A DNA stretch of 64,000 nt from Acidobacteriota bacterium (GTDB lineage Bacteria; Acidobacteriota; Terriglobia; Acidiferrales; UBA7541). Below the pieces are notes generated by a model, which did not search any database, had not been told where the DNA came from, and saw only the letters and a list, made by a program, of their open reading frames with translations. The DNA lies in assembly GCA_003225315.1 (NCBI GenBank), contig QHZD01000030.1:1-64000 (forward strand), in the 5' to 3' direction. Shown piece after piece: positions 8,745 to 18,746 of the stretch; position 1 is the stretch's first letter; every line of letters starts with the position of its first letter. The position numbers and the translations under genes were made by a program.

Positions 8745-10913
8745 TCAGTGCGAAACCTTGCTCCTGCCTTGCAGGTGAAACGCAAAGAAGTCGTCCACCC
8801 GGTGCCACGCGTCCAGCAAGACATGCGCTCTAGTGAAATAGTGGAATTCGCCCGGGTACATCATGTAGGAAAGCAATTCGCCTTTGCCTTTCTTGAGGGC
8901 TTCGTCAATGAGCCATACGGACTCGAGATACGGCACGTTGACATCAGACGTCCCGTGAAGCACGAGCAAAGGACGTTCGAGGCGATCGATGTGGGAAATC
9001 GGTGAGGCATTGGCATAAACCTGTGGATTTTGCTCCGGCGTCCCAATACGGCTGGCTGTCCAATCGCCGTGATACGGATCGGAGTAGTACATCACATAGT
9101 CGACGACGCCTGCTACGTCCACACCAGCGCGGAATAGCTTGGGCTGATCGGTCATCGCAATGAGCGTGAAAAACCCGCCATAGCTCAAGCCCCAAACACC
9201 GATTCGGTCAGTATCCACGTAAGGCAGCGTCTTTAGATAGTTTGCCGACATCCATGCGTCTTTGGCGTCTTTTCCACCGACGTCCATGTACACGCCATTT
9301 CGCCAATCCCGGCCGTAGCCGATGCTGCCGCGATAGTCCGGAGCGAAAACGACATAGCCTTGTTGCAGCAGATACTGGTGAAAGCTGTAGTAGACGGCGT
9401 AATTCCGCTGCACGTGCCAGCCATCGTAGTTCTGATTTACGCCGTCCCCGTGAATCCAGATGATCGCCGGATGTTTTTTTGTGCGGTCCAGATTTTTCGG
9501 CACAAAGAGCCAGCCGGGAACCTGCTGGCCGTCGGGTCCGGGAAAGTGCACGAACTGAGGTTCGACAAATTTTGAGCGGTCGATCCCCGCGGGCATCGAG
9601 TCAGTCAGCCTCACTGGTTGCGCGCCGACGTTGGTACCGATGGCGAAAAGGTCCGCGCTATTGCGCGTATCCGTGTGCTGATAGACAATGCGCCCGTCCC
9701 CCTCGGACCAGCGTGGCTCGATGTTCGTGCCTGGGCTCGTCGTGATGTAGGTGATAGTTGCGCGTGCAGGATCATCGCCGATTCTGGCGATGCCGATGAC
9801 ACGGTCGCCGGGATGGTCTTCCACATTTGCGTCGAACGCGATGCGCGTGCTGTCGTGCGACCAGGCAGGACGCCAGGCCTCGAAGTGTCCTTTCGTGATT
9901 TGGACTGCGTCCCCGCCGGACGCGGGCATCACGTAAATATGGTCCCAGCCGTCCTGATCGCTGAGGAAGGCAATCCATTTGCCGTTGGGTGAGGGCCACG
10001 GCTGCGCCCCCGCTTCGCCCCAGTCGGGAATGCTCCAGAATTTATCTTCGTCTATTTCATGAATTGCTCGCGTGGAACCAGTGGCAGCGTCGGCGATGTA
10101 GATGAAGTATTTTTTGAAGTCTTCAGATTCCCCGTCGAATACGAGATGAGTTGCGTCGACCCAAGCCAAGCCCCCGTACTCGCCGGGCTTGCCGATCGCG
10201 ATAGGTTTGTTGCCCGCGAGCCTCAACGCATACATCTGACCTCGCACATATTCTGAGATTCGATAGATGAGCTTCGCGCCGGAATACGGCGGAGATTCGT
10301 CGTGATAGATGATCTTTGAACCGCCGGTGTAGGCAATGGACGCGCCGTCGGGGGACCAAACAATCCCGCGAATGCTCACCTCATTGTGCGTGACGGTCGA
10401 CTCTGTTCCGTCGGAGAGCCAACGTATGATCAGATCGCTTCCGTGCTGTGCCCCTTCAGCCGCCGTGGGGCTGTTCCGCACGAACGCTACCCGCTTGCCG
10501 TCGGGCGAGGGGACCATATCCCTACCGCGATTCGGCTTGCTCCACACCGGCTTGGGAGTACCGCCAGTAACGGGGACTTGCCACAAATCGCCGTCGTGCG
10601 GAAAATACACCGTATCGCCGTCCTCATTCCAGAAGGCGCCCTCCACTTGGCCCTCGGGAAACGAAGTGATGGCAACTGGCTGGCCGTGGCCATCGGCATT
10701 GGCCACATAAAAATTGGCCACACCGGCGCGGTCCCACGTGAACACCACGTGTTTGCCATCGGGCGACCACACCGGGTTGGAAGGATGCTTGATATCAATC
10801 AATTGCTCAATCGTCAGCTTTGAGAATTTCGGGCTGCTCTGAGGTGCGGCAGAAGCCGCGAACATCAGCGCCGCCGCGATCATGGCTCCGACCGCTATGT
10901 TCCGTCTCCACAT
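8745..10913 (-). CDS. S9 family peptidase (prolyl oligopeptidase/acylaminoacyl type)
   Basis: A 722-residue exported peptidase. The ATG at 10913 follows GAGGG and opens a signal peptide (MWRRNIAVGAMIAAALMF...). The N-terminal half contains WD40/PD40-like TolB repeats such as WSPDGKHVVF and SPDGKRVAFV, forming a propeller. The C-terminal hydrolase domain carries Ser577 (GLSYGG), Asp657 (HGTSDVNV) and His691 (GEFHYF). Family members cleave after proline or release acylated or short-peptide N-termini. It sits 117 bases downstream of the second TonB receptor in the same direction and is likely co-transcribed. Two different S9 enzymes in one operon suggest stepwise breakdown of imported peptides. 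Confidence 0.9.
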   Translation of the reverse strand: MWRRNIAVGAMIAAALMFAASAAPQSSPKFSKLTIEQLIDIKHPSNPVWSPDGKHVVFTWDRAGVANFYVANADGHGQPVAITSFPEGQVEGAFWNEDGDTVYFPHDGDLWQVPVTGGTPKPVWSKPNRGRDMVPSPDGKRVAFVRNSPTAAEGAQHGSDLIIRWLSDGTESTVTHNEVSIRGIVWSPDGASIAYTGGSKIIYHDESPPYSGAKLIYRISEYVRGQMYALRLAGNKPIAIGKPGEYGGLAWVDATHLVFDGESEDFKKYFIYIADAATGSTRAIHEIDEDKFWSIPDWGEAGAQPWPSPNGKWIAFLSDQDGWDHIYVMPASGGDAVQITKGHFEAWRPAWSHDSTRIAFDANVEDHPGDRVIGIARIGDDPARATITYITTSPGTNIEPRWSEGDGRIVYQHTDTRNSADLFAIGTNVGAQPVRLTDSMPAGIDRSKFVEPQFVHFPGPDGQQVPGWLFVPKNLDRTKKHPAIIWIHGDGVNQNYDGWHVQRNYAVYYSFHQYLLQQGYVVFAPDYRGSIGYGRDWRNGVYMDVGGKDAKDAWMSANYLKTLPYVDTDRIGVWGLSYGGFFTLIAMTDQPKLFRAGVDVAGVVDYVMYYSDPYHGDWTASRIGTPEQNPQVYANASPISHIDRLERPLLVLHGTSDVNVPYLESVWLIDEALKKGKGELLSYMMYPGEFHYFTRAHVLLDAWHRVDDFFAFHLQGRSKVSH

Positions 10914-11030
10914 AACGCCCTCACGGTCCACAAACTGAGAATTGAATTCCAAACGGGAGACCCGCGGGCGAGCGAAGGAGCGCCCAATCCGCCGGAGAAG
11001 AAATTGCAGCCTCAAGTGAGGCTGGCCCCG

Positions 11031-13967
11031 TTAGAACGTGAATCGCAAACCAAACCGCGTCACGAATGGGTCGATTGTCAGAAATGGCTTCAAATAAGTA
11101 TTGTTTGCGGGGTTGGGATCAAAGAAGTTATTCTCTCCCACGGTGGTCTGACTATTTGTGACGTTGAAAAAGTCAATGGTCGGTATCACGTGCCACCGCT
11201 CCTTCACCGCGAACTCGCGCGAGAGCCGCAAGTTCAGCATGTTGACGCTGGGAAGCCGCTTGATCCCGGCCGGCTGGAGGATAACTGTCTCCGGGCCCTG
11301 GGTGAACCCCCCAAACGCGCCGAAAAATTCCACCGGCTGGATTGGCAGGCCCGTGTAGTGTTGGAAGTTCATACTCGTGCCTATCTTCCAGGGGAATTCA
11401 TAGCTGCTGTCTACCTTAAAGATATAAGTGGCGTCCGAATTCAAGTAGTTATTGTTACGATTGATGTCGTTATTCGGGTCCGTAAAGTTGTCGCCGTATG
11501 CTTGATCGGAGTAGCCTCGACCATAGACACCTTTCTGGCGCTGGACCGTAAAACCGGAAAGCAGTTGCCATTTGTTCGACAGACGTTTTACGGCGGTGAA
11601 TTCCACTCCGTGGTAGGAGTTGTTATCCAGCTTCGGAATGTTAGTCACCAGGAAGTTGAATGCTAGAGGCCGCGATGGAGTAGGGTTGAAGTTGAACAAA
11701 GTCATCGGTTGACCCGTCAGCCCGTTGATGATCGGTTGCATAACGCCGTTCTGGTCTGGTAGCTGGGTGATTGGCGTGTAATCCGAAGGCGATACCAGCG
11801 TGTTCTCAAGCCCGAACAGGTTTTTCTTCGTGCGGTAATAATACGTTACGCCGACTCGCAGATCTTTCCATAGGCTTTTCTCGTAACCAGCGCTGACTTG
11901 CTCTGAATAAGGTCGGCTCATATTCCGATTAATGTGCGTGCTAGAGCCGCCGTAGGCAAAGACAGGAACTGTATTCACTCCCTGTGGGAGCCACTCGCTC
12001 TGCTGCGGAATGTTGTCGTTATCTCCAGTATCATCCCAGGTGTAATACTTTGCCGCTAACCCTACCGGGTTGACCGTTTCGGCCAGACCAGTTCCTTGCA
12101 TAATGTAGTAGCGTCCATAGCTGACGCGCACCACGGAGTCACCCTTGCCCGTCACGTCGAATGCCAGCCCCAAACGCGGTGACACTGTATTCCAATCAAC
12201 CAAGTTTCCGGAAGCCTGCTTGTCCGACGGTTGCAGCGGGAACAGTTGCGGAAACGTCTGTCCAGGATCACTGTTTTGCGAAGGGTAGTAAGTATTGAAT
12301 CGGTCGTAGCGGAGTCCCAAGTCCAAAGTTATGCGCCGGGCCACAGTCCACGTATCTTGCAAGTAGAAGCTGGTGTCCCGGAAGTAGTTCTTCTGGGTTG
12401 CCGGCGTATTGTAGGCTATCACTTCAATGGGCGTGCCATTGTCGAACACCTCGTTAATCCCCCCGTTAACCTTGTAGATATACGAGTTGTAGGAAAGGCC
12501 ATTCTCAAAACCAAACTTGAAATTGTGCGTACCGTGGAGCCCACCTTTGACCCAGGAACCACCTGCTGACCATTTTAGTACCCAAGCCGGATTTGCAAAC
12601 TGGTACGGCGCTGCGACTGTCTCGGTTCTAGTTCCGACGTCTTGTACGTTGATATCTGTTGCCTTCACGCCTGGCTGATACGCGAGGGGAAATACGATCT
12701 TGTTCCAGCCAATCCGGAAATCCAGCAGGAAATTGTTGGTAATCTGCGTGGTCCACAGTCCCTCAAGGATGTAGGCCGGTTCGATCTGTTTCCAACTCGC
12801 TTCCGCAGTAACGTAGTTATAGGCGGTATCACGCCGGAAGAATCGATTTTGTTCGTTGTATAGCCAGATGAAGCTGAATTTGTTTTTTGAGTTCACCTGA
12901 AAATCGCTCCGCAAGTCAGTATTCGTCTGGTGATTGATGTCGTTTACTGGCGTACCAGCCTGGTTCGTTACCGCGAGAATCCTCTGGTTCAAGTCGTAAC
13001 GGCGATAAGAACCGAAGAGCCACCAGCGATCTCTCATTAGGGGACCGCCAAGACTCGCTGTGGTATCTCGCGTCATGTCGAAGGGTGAGCCAGAAACAAC
13101 AGGGTTTCCATTGTAAATTGGAGCTCTCACGCCGACCTGCAGCTTGGAAGTCAAATAGTAAATTGCCGCCAGCCCATGCAGTTCGTTTGACCCAGATTTC
13201 GTCACTTGGTTCATATACACGCCGCCGATAGGCACGGAAGCGGGGGCATTGTCGGCGACGACCTGGAACTCATCGAAGGAATCATGATTGGTATAGAACT
13301 GGGTGTATCCGCCATTCGCACCGGGCCAATTCAAATCCAAACCATTGAAGCTGTAGATCTGCTCCGCCGGCGTACTGCCATGCACCTGCATGGTAGACTG
13401 CTGGTAACTATTGTCGCCCGCGACGTCAAATGTGCCCACCGTTGCGCCCGGCATCTGCGCTAAGGTGGACCAAGGGTCACGCCCGCTCGGAATGTCCTGC
13501 AGCAAATTCTGGTCGAAGGTAGCCGAGGTCTGGTTGCTCTGGAGATCAATTACCGGTTCGCCTTCCACCTTGACGACTTGCGTGACTTCGCCAACCTGCA
13601 GCTTCGAATTGACTGTTGCCGTGAACCCCGCCGTGAGCACGATACCGGTCTGACTATACGTGCTGAATCCAGGCGCAGTAATAGTCAGCTCATAGGTGCC
13701 TGGTGGAAGCAGGTCGAATAAATAGCTGCCGTCCGCTTCCGTGTGCGTGCTCCGCGGGGCGAGCAATGCTGGGCTTTTAACTGAAACTGACGCGTTAGGC
13801 ACCGCCGCACCGGAACTGTCTGTGACGGTGCCAGCTATCTTTCCGGTAGTTGAAACCTGAGCGGTCAGCGCGAGAGGCCCCATTAGTGAACAAAATAAAC
13901 CAATCAGGCACTCAAGGATGAATGACCTGAATCTAGACCTGGAGCGGGAAGCGAATAAGAAGGTCAT
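11031..13967 (-). CDS. TonB-dependent receptor, Oar-like, with carboxypeptidase-regulatory-like domain
   Basis: About 978 residues. The ATG at 13967 is preceded by GAGGTGG; the first 35 residues are basic then hydrophobic, consistent with a signal peptide ending near LTAQVS. A carboxypeptidase-regulatory-like domain follows (GKIAGTVTDSSGAAVPNASV...), then a plug-like region with DIPSGRDPW, then a beta-barrel ending VTRFGLRFTF. First gene of a probable operon with two S9 peptidases and the sialidase-like gene. It has a TTGACA-N16-TACAAT promoter overlapped by operator B. Ligand unknown. It is clearly shorter and distinct from the receptor at 723-4652, so the two may recognise different fragments of one polymer. 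Confidence 0.9.
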   Translation of the reverse strand: MTFLFASRSRSRFRSFILECLIGLFCSLMGPLALTAQVSTTGKIAGTVTDSSGAAVPNASVSVKSPALLAPRSTHTEADGSYLFDLLPPGTYELTITAPGFSTYSQTGIVLTAGFTATVNSKLQVGEVTQVVKVEGEPVIDLQSNQTSATFDQNLLQDIPSGRDPWSTLAQMPGATVGTFDVAGDNSYQQSTMQVHGSTPAEQIYSFNGLDLNWPGANGGYTQFYTNHDSFDEFQVVADNAPASVPIGGVYMNQVTKSGSNELHGLAAIYYLTSKLQVGVRAPIYNGNPVVSGSPFDMTRDTTASLGGPLMRDRWWLFGSYRRYDLNQRILAVTNQAGTPVNDINHQTNTDLRSDFQVNSKNKFSFIWLYNEQNRFFRRDTAYNYVTAEASWKQIEPAYILEGLWTTQITNNFLLDFRIGWNKIVFPLAYQPGVKATDINVQDVGTRTETVAAPYQFANPAWVLKWSAGGSWVKGGLHGTHNFKFGFENGLSYNSYIYKVNGGINEVFDNGTPIEVIAYNTPATQKNYFRDTSFYLQDTWTVARRITLDLGLRYDRFNTYYPSQNSDPGQTFPQLFPLQPSDKQASGNLVDWNTVSPRLGLAFDVTGKGDSVVRVSYGRYYIMQGTGLAETVNPVGLAAKYYTWDDTGDNDNIPQQSEWLPQGVNTVPVFAYGGSSTHINRNMSRPYSEQVSAGYEKSLWKDLRVGVTYYYRTKKNLFGLENTLVSPSDYTPITQLPDQNGVMQPIINGLTGQPMTLFNFNPTPSRPLAFNFLVTNIPKLDNNSYHGVEFTAVKRLSNKWQLLSGFTVQRQKGVYGRGYSDQAYGDNFTDPNNDINRNNNYLNSDATYIFKVDSSYEFPWKIGTSMNFQHYTGLPIQPVEFFGAFGGFTQGPETVILQPAGIKRLPSVNMLNLRLSREFAVKERWHVIPTIDFFNVTNSQTTVGENNFFDPNPANNTYLKPFLTIDPFVTRFGLRFTF

Positions 13968-14062
13968 GAACCACCTCGTAGCTAGAATTGGTGCCCGAGA
14001 AGTCTGTTTTCTCCCACCCCGAGGGAGACCATGTGGCAACAAACCGGCGGCCCCATAAATCG

Positions 14063-14095
14063 TGCATATTGTATACAGTTGTCAGGGACTGTCAA
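14063..14095 (-). promoter_or_regulatory. promoter and predicted GntR operator B of the receptor-peptidase operon
   Basis: On the gene strand, TTGACA (14095-14090), a 16-base spacer and TACAAT (14073-14068) form a good sigma70-like promoter. The operator TGTATACAATATGCA (14077-14063) covers the -10 box. The start site would be near 14061, leaving a leader of about 94 bases. The overlap suggests repression by occlusion. Confidence 0.65.
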
Positions 14096-14171
14096 CGGCA
14101 GAAACTGATTCGCTCTACACAGGATCACACTTCTTACCATCGGCCGCGGCCTGAGAGTCTTCGTCGCCAGA

Positions 14172-17100
14172 CTACCTTGCTGGTGCATCGTCCTTGGTTG
14201 CGGGCGCAGCATTGTTGAAACTGGTAATTGGAGTTATGTGGCGATCGGCCAGAGAACGGTTGAACTCGGGGACATCTTTTTCGAGTAAGGTCTGAACTTC
14301 GTTTTCAGCAGCGGCAAGGTCTTTCTCGATCATCTGGAGTAACGTGATTGACGTTTCCGTCGGGCCGAATCCAGTGCCGCCAGCCACGTCTCCACCCCCT
14401 GTTCCCACCTCCGCGTTCAACCAAATCAGGTTTAGATAGATTTTGTCAGCCGCGGAATAGTATTTGTCGTCGCTTAGGGCTTCGGCGCGGGAAATGAACT
14501 TGTATTCCACACTTTGCATCTTCTGATCCATTGCCTGGAGTGACTTGAGCAGTGCGGCATTGGGATTGGACTTGTCATTGGCCTCGTCCGCCTTGTCCTT
14601 TTCCCGCTGGTCCTTGTCTTGTTGGTCTGTGTCACTTCCATCCTTCTCGTCGCCACGCTCCTTCTTGCCCTCGCTGCGCGCCATCGCCTCGAGTACGCTG
14701 ATTTGCTTGCGCATCCATTCGATCCGGTTAACGGCCTCGGCAGTCTTGCTGATGTCGTCCCGGATTTGCAATTGCATCTTAAACGAGGCTTCCAGCTCCG
14801 TGTCGCTTGTGGAATTCTTCGGGTCTTTGATGATCGTGAGGGGCTGAGTGTAGGCCTGGCCATCGATCGTTAGCCGGATGGTATATTTCCCCGGCAGCGC
14901 AACCGGTCCGACTTCAGCTTCCTTGATCCCCCAGTGGAGAATTGGTCTCGCATCCATTCCGCGAAACCGCCGCTCTTCCCAAATGTGAGGGTTCTCGGCT
15001 GGCGCAGTGCGCAACGACACTAGCTTGGGGGCTTCATAGCGAAGATCCCATTCAGCTCGATTCATTCCCACACGGCGGGGCCCATTGATTTTTCGAATCA
15101 ACGCGCCATTCGAATCGAGGATCTCAATTCTTGGAGCCTCCTTCGGCGCTGATTTCAAAGAATAGTTTATTAGCGCGCGCCCACCGGGAAACAATCGGAA
15201 AGTCTGGCGCGGCTCGAAAAACCGGACCGGCCCGTCAGATGCTTTCTGCGCCAGCTGCTCCAGAGGCGTGATGTCGTCCAGGATGTAGAGTCCTCGCCCG
15301 TACGTGGAGATGACCAGATCGTGGAATTGCTTCTGCACGACCGCCCAGGTAACCGGGGCGTGCGGCAGCTCCGCTGTGAGAGCTACCCAGTGGCCTCCAT
15401 CGTCAAGCGAGTAGTAAATCGCGTTTCCAGTGCCCGCAAACAGCAAACCTCTTACGCTGGGGTCTTCGGCAATGACCCGCACGTACGCCAGTGGATGCTT
15501 GGGGAGGCCTCCTATAATCTGTGTCCAGGTATTTCCAAAGTCGGAGGTCTTGTAGATGAACGGATCCCGGTTGTCGACCAGGTGGAAATCGACGCTGACG
15601 TATGCGGAACCGGGATCGAAATGCGAAGGCTCGATGCTTGTTACCGTGCCTGAGGCCAGCATGCCCTTAATGTTCTTGGTGACATTCGTCCAATTTGTGC
15701 CACCATTTTTCGTGTACCAAATCTGTCCATCATTGGTACCGGCCCAAATCAAGCCCTGCTGTAGCTTGGACGGCGCGATCGCGAAAACCACCTCGCCATA
15801 AAATTGTCCAAGATTGTCGCCCACGATTCCACCGGACGAAACAATATGGCTCGGATCTTGTGTGGAAAGATCCGGGCTTATAACCGTCCAGCTCTGCCCC
15901 CCATTATTCGTTTTGAAGATGACCTGGCATCCGTAATAGACAGTATTGTGATCGAAAGGATCGATCGCTAGCGGCGGGGTCCAATGGCAACGATACTTCA
16001 GTTCGTTGGGAGGCGAATCCAATGTGTGAATCCAAGGACTCACGGACCGCGCGGCTCTGGTCCTTGCATCCCAACGTGTCACCTCGTTGGCATAACAACT
16101 GGACCAAACGATGTTCGAATCTGAGGGATCGGGAAGCGTGAAACCCGATTCGCAGCCGCCCATTCTGCGATCCCATCTGTACTCACCAAATTCATTCGAG
16201 GTTGTGTTGGGACCACGCATGTTCGGTCCGTCTTGCATATTGCTGTAGACGTAGTAGGGCACCTGCTCGTCCACGGCTACGTGATACATCTGACCAATGG
16301 GCAAAGTGACACGGTGGAATCCGCGCCCATGCACCGTGGTGATATGCATTCCACCATCGTCGGTAATGATAAAGCGGTCTGGATTAAGCGGATCAACCCA
16401 GATATCGTGCGTGTCTCCGCCCCAGGGAACTTCCTGAAAAACTTCGCCCCCGTCGAGCGAGCGGTAGAAACTGCTATTTGCCACAAATACCTCATTGTCG
16501 CTTCCACTCGAAACCGCGATTCGAATGTAGTATCCGGCACGTCCGATTAATGGACGCTGATAATTGACAGTCCGCCAATTCTCGCCGCTGTCGTCGGATC
16601 TCCAAACTGACCCCTGATCCTTCGTCTGAATCAATGCGAAAACGCGCTGCGAGTTAGTGGGGGCGACCGCAACGTCGATTTTTCCGACTGGCGGTTTCGG
16701 CAGCCCATGGGCCTCCAACTTCGTCCATTTCGTGCCGCCATCCCGCGAAACATAAATTGCACTTCCCGGGCCCCCGCTGAATTCTCCCCAGGTGTGCATT
16801 TCCATCTGCCACATTCCGGCAAATAGTACTCGCGGATTGTGAGCGTCCATAGTTAGGCCAGAGCAGCCGGTGTTCTCGTTGGCGAAAAGTACGCGCTCCC
16901 AATGTTGGCCCCTATCGTTGGTGCGGTAGACTCCGCGCTCCTGCTGGGGCCCCGTGGCGCGACCCAGGGCGCAAACGAACACGATGTCCGCGTTTTTTGG
17001 GTCAATGAGTATGCGTCCGATCCTTCCCGTGTCATCGAGTCCAGCGTGAGTCCATGTTTTCCCGGCGTCGAGAGAGACATATACACCATTGCCCATGACA

Positions 17101-17468
17101 TCGCTGTCGCGGATTGCCCACGCTTCCCCAGTCCCCACCCATATCACGCTTGGATCGGAAGGAGTGACTGCAATCGCTCCAATCGCGGCGGCCGACTGTT
17201 TATCAAAAATTGGTTCCCAACTGTTACCGCCATCAGTAGACTTCCAAACCCCGCCGGACGCGGCGCCCGCATAATAGGTGCTTGGGTCCCCGGGCACTCC
17301 GGCCGCGGCGGCAATCCGGTTCCCCACTCGTGGTCCAACAAATCTAAATCGAAAAGTGTCCTCATCTTTAGGTGGAGCGGCCGACCGCTGGGCATATGCG
17401 GACAATCCCCCGGTCCATATTCCCAAAACCAGAATTCCAGCCTTTTGCCGAGAGCTGAGAATACACAT
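14172..17468 (-). CDS. exported BNR/sortilin-like (VPS10-type) propeller protein
   Basis: A 1,098-residue secreted protein. The start at 17468 is preceded by AGGAAGGGG and begins a signal peptide (MCILSSRQKAGILVLG...). It carries repeated Asp-box-like motifs across residues 50-700 (STDGGNSWEP, SLDAGKTWTH, SDDSGENWRT, TNNGGQSWTV, TKNGGTNWTN, SLDDGGHWVA), as in VPS10/sortilin-type ten-bladed propellers and xyloglucanase-like GH74 folds. After about residue 850 comes a highly charged helical stretch rich in Lys/Asp/Glu, then a helical tail. Proteins of this layout are frequent in Acidobacteriota and are usually annotated only as glycosyl hydrolase-like. Catalytic residues are not identifiable here. 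It has its own promoter with operator C, tying it to the receptors. Confidence 0.8.
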   Translation of the reverse strand: MCILSSRQKAGILVLGIWTGGLSAYAQRSAAPPKDEDTFRFRFVGPRVGNRIAAAAGVPGDPSTYYAGAASGGVWKSTDGGNSWEPIFDKQSAAAIGAIAVTPSDPSVIWVGTGEAWAIRDSDVMGNGVYVSLDAGKTWTHAGLDDTGRIGRILIDPKNADIVFVCALGRATGPQQERGVYRTNDRGQHWERVLFANENTGCSGLTMDAHNPRVLFAGMWQMEMHTWGEFSGGPGSAIYVSRDGGTKWTKLEAHGLPKPPVGKIDVAVAPTNSQRVFALIQTKDQGSVWRSDDSGENWRTVNYQRPLIGRAGYYIRIAVSSGSDNEVFVANSSFYRSLDGGEVFQEVPWGGDTHDIWVDPLNPDRFIITDDGGMHITTVHGRGFHRVTLPIGQMYHVAVDEQVPYYVYSNMQDGPNMRGPNTTSNEFGEYRWDRRMGGCESGFTLPDPSDSNIVWSSCYANEVTRWDARTRAARSVSPWIHTLDSPPNELKYRCHWTPPLAIDPFDHNTVYYGCQVIFKTNNGGQSWTVISPDLSTQDPSHIVSSGGIVGDNLGQFYGEVVFAIAPSKLQQGLIWAGTNDGQIWYTKNGGTNWTNVTKNIKGMLASGTVTSIEPSHFDPGSAYVSVDFHLVDNRDPFIYKTSDFGNTWTQIIGGLPKHPLAYVRVIAEDPSVRGLLFAGTGNAIYYSLDDGGHWVALTAELPHAPVTWAVVQKQFHDLVISTYGRGLYILDDITPLEQLAQKASDGPVRFFEPRQTFRLFPGGRALINYSLKSAPKEAPRIEILDSNGALIRKINGPRRVGMNRAEWDLRYEAPKLVSLRTAPAENPHIWEERRFRGMDARPILHWGIKEAEVGPVALPGKYTIRLTIDGQAYTQPLTIIKDPKNSTSDTELEASFKMQLQIRDDISKTAEAVNRIEWMRKQISVLEAMARSEGKKERGDEKDGSDTDQQDKDQREKDKADEANDKSNPNAALLKSLQAMDQKMQSVEYKFISRAEALSDDKYYSAADKIYLNLIWLNAEVGTGGGDVAGGTGFGPTETSITLLQMIEKDLAAAENEVQTLLEKDVPEFNRSLADRHITPITSFNNAAPATKDDAPAR

Positions 17469-17561
17469 TTCTGCGCCCCTTCCTGAACTGGCCGTCTGCA
17501 AGAGCCAGGAACGGCAGCAGTTACCGCGCGGTGAAATAGAGTTTGCGCGCTAGTCGGATTA

Positions 17562-17590
17562 TGTATATTGTATGCACGATGGAACGTCAA
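17562..17590 (-). promoter_or_regulatory. promoter and predicted GntR operator C of the BNR gene
   Basis: On the gene strand TTGACG (17590-17585), a 17-base spacer and TATACA (17567-17562) make a sigma70-like promoter. The operator TGCATACAATATACA (17576-17562) covers the end of the spacer and the -10 box. Its two arms are those of operator B in swapped order, which argues that the two-fold symmetry is functional. Confidence 0.65.
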
Positions 17591-17920
17591 CGCTTATAGC
17601 GAACGTTCTTTGGAGGTTCCAGGACCAGTTCGCCTTGATTCGGTGTGGATCCATTGACTCAGGCGACTTGCGGGCGCGACCGTATGTTATAAGGTGGCTG
17701 TCTCGGTTCTGAACTATCCGGCGAATTCAAAAACGCAAGTCCGTGGGGGATCCTTAGTAGCCGTTAATGGTAAGTTTAGTCGAGGAAGACGTAAAAGTTC
17801 CTGGTTTTATCTGCATCCGTGGCGCTTCAGTCTCTATAGAGTTCCTTTGATTTGTTGCAGAGTTGGTATTGGTGGAGCAGAATTGCCAGTTTAGAAATAT
17901 TTGGAGATTTCGGCCCAATC
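17591..17920. other. intergenic region between divergent BNR and GntR genes
   Basis: A 330-base stretch without a convincing gene. It must contain the promoter of the GntR gene, but no well-spaced -35/-10 pair stands out: TTGACT at 17654 is 23 bases from TATGTT at 17683, too far apart. No copy of the 15-bp operator is visible here, so autoregulation through that motif is not supported. Confidence 0.5.
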
Positions 17921-18616
17921 ATGGAGACAGCCACGCCAAAACAGTCGGCACCGATCCCTCGGCAGTCCCTTTCTGCTGCTGTTGTCGAAAGGCTCACAGA
18001 AAAAATTCTCAGTGGTGAATTGCGTGAAGGTGAACAGCTTCGGCAGGATGCCATTGCCGCCGAATTTCAGACCAGTCGTATTCCCGTACGTGAAGCTCTC
18101 AGCCATCTCGCGGCGGAAGGTCTCATCACCATAGTCCCAAATCGAGGTGCCATTGTTTCGGCTCTTTCTCCGGACGAGATCATGCAGTTGTTCGAAACGC
18201 GCGCGGTCCTGGAGTGCTACATGCTGCGCTGCGCGATCGCTAACATGAAGGAAGAAGATTTCCAGCACGCAGCAGAAATCCTTCGTCTTTACGAACAGTC
18301 TCTGGAGAATGATTCGGACGTGAAGTCCTGGGGACGGTGGAACTGGAGTTTCCATTCCGCGCTCTATGAGCCGGCCAATCGTCCGGTCATGATGTCGCTC
18401 TTGAAAAAACTCAACATCAACTGCGACCGCTACACTCGTCTCCACTTGGTCTTTACGCGTAACTTGCACCGCGCTGGCCAGGCGCATCGCGAGCTTCTCG
18501 ATGTCTGCAGGACGAAAGATCCGGAGTTAGCCGTTGCAGCTCTCTGGAAACATATAACGGACGCCGGCGAGTATTTGAAGGAATTCATCAGACGCCATCG
18601 CGAACAGCATCCCTGA
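17921..18616 (+). CDS. GntR-family transcriptional regulator, FadR/FCD subfamily
   Basis: A 231-residue DNA-binding regulator. Residues about 15-80 form the winged helix-turn-helix (LTEKILSGELREGEQLRQD, then SRIPVREALSHLAAEGLI, the GntR signature). The rest is an all-helical FCD ligand domain with the expected metal-binding histidines (in FHSALY, AHRELL and WKHITDAG). FCD regulators usually respond to sugar acids, organic acids or amino acids and bind short palindromes of the TGTATACA kind. It is divergent from the BNR gene and upstream of the helical-barrel hydrolase, so it is the natural candidate to bind the four TGTATA...TATACA sites. The ATG at 17921 is preferred over an upstream in-frame ATG because homologues begin just before the helix-turn-helix; its ribosome site is weak. 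Confidence 0.88.
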   Translation: METATPKQSAPIPRQSLSAAVVERLTEKILSGELREGEQLRQDAIAAEFQTSRIPVREALSHLAAEGLITIVPNRGAIVSALSPDEIMQLFETRAVLECYMLRCAIANMKEEDFQHAAEILRLYEQSLENDSDVKSWGRWNWSFHSALYEPANRPVMMSLLKKLNINCDRYTRLHLVFTRNLHRAGQAHRELLDVCRTKDPELAVAALWKHITDAGEYLKEFIRRHREQHP

Positions 18617-18746
18617 ACCCCCACTCGCGGCGTGGTTGACTCCTCGGTAGGTCCACAATTTGCGCCTATTAGGGCACCACGCAAGGGCGGCACCCGCTGT
18701 TAGTTGCAAGCGATCCGCTAATGAGAAAAACAGGAAGTACATGTAG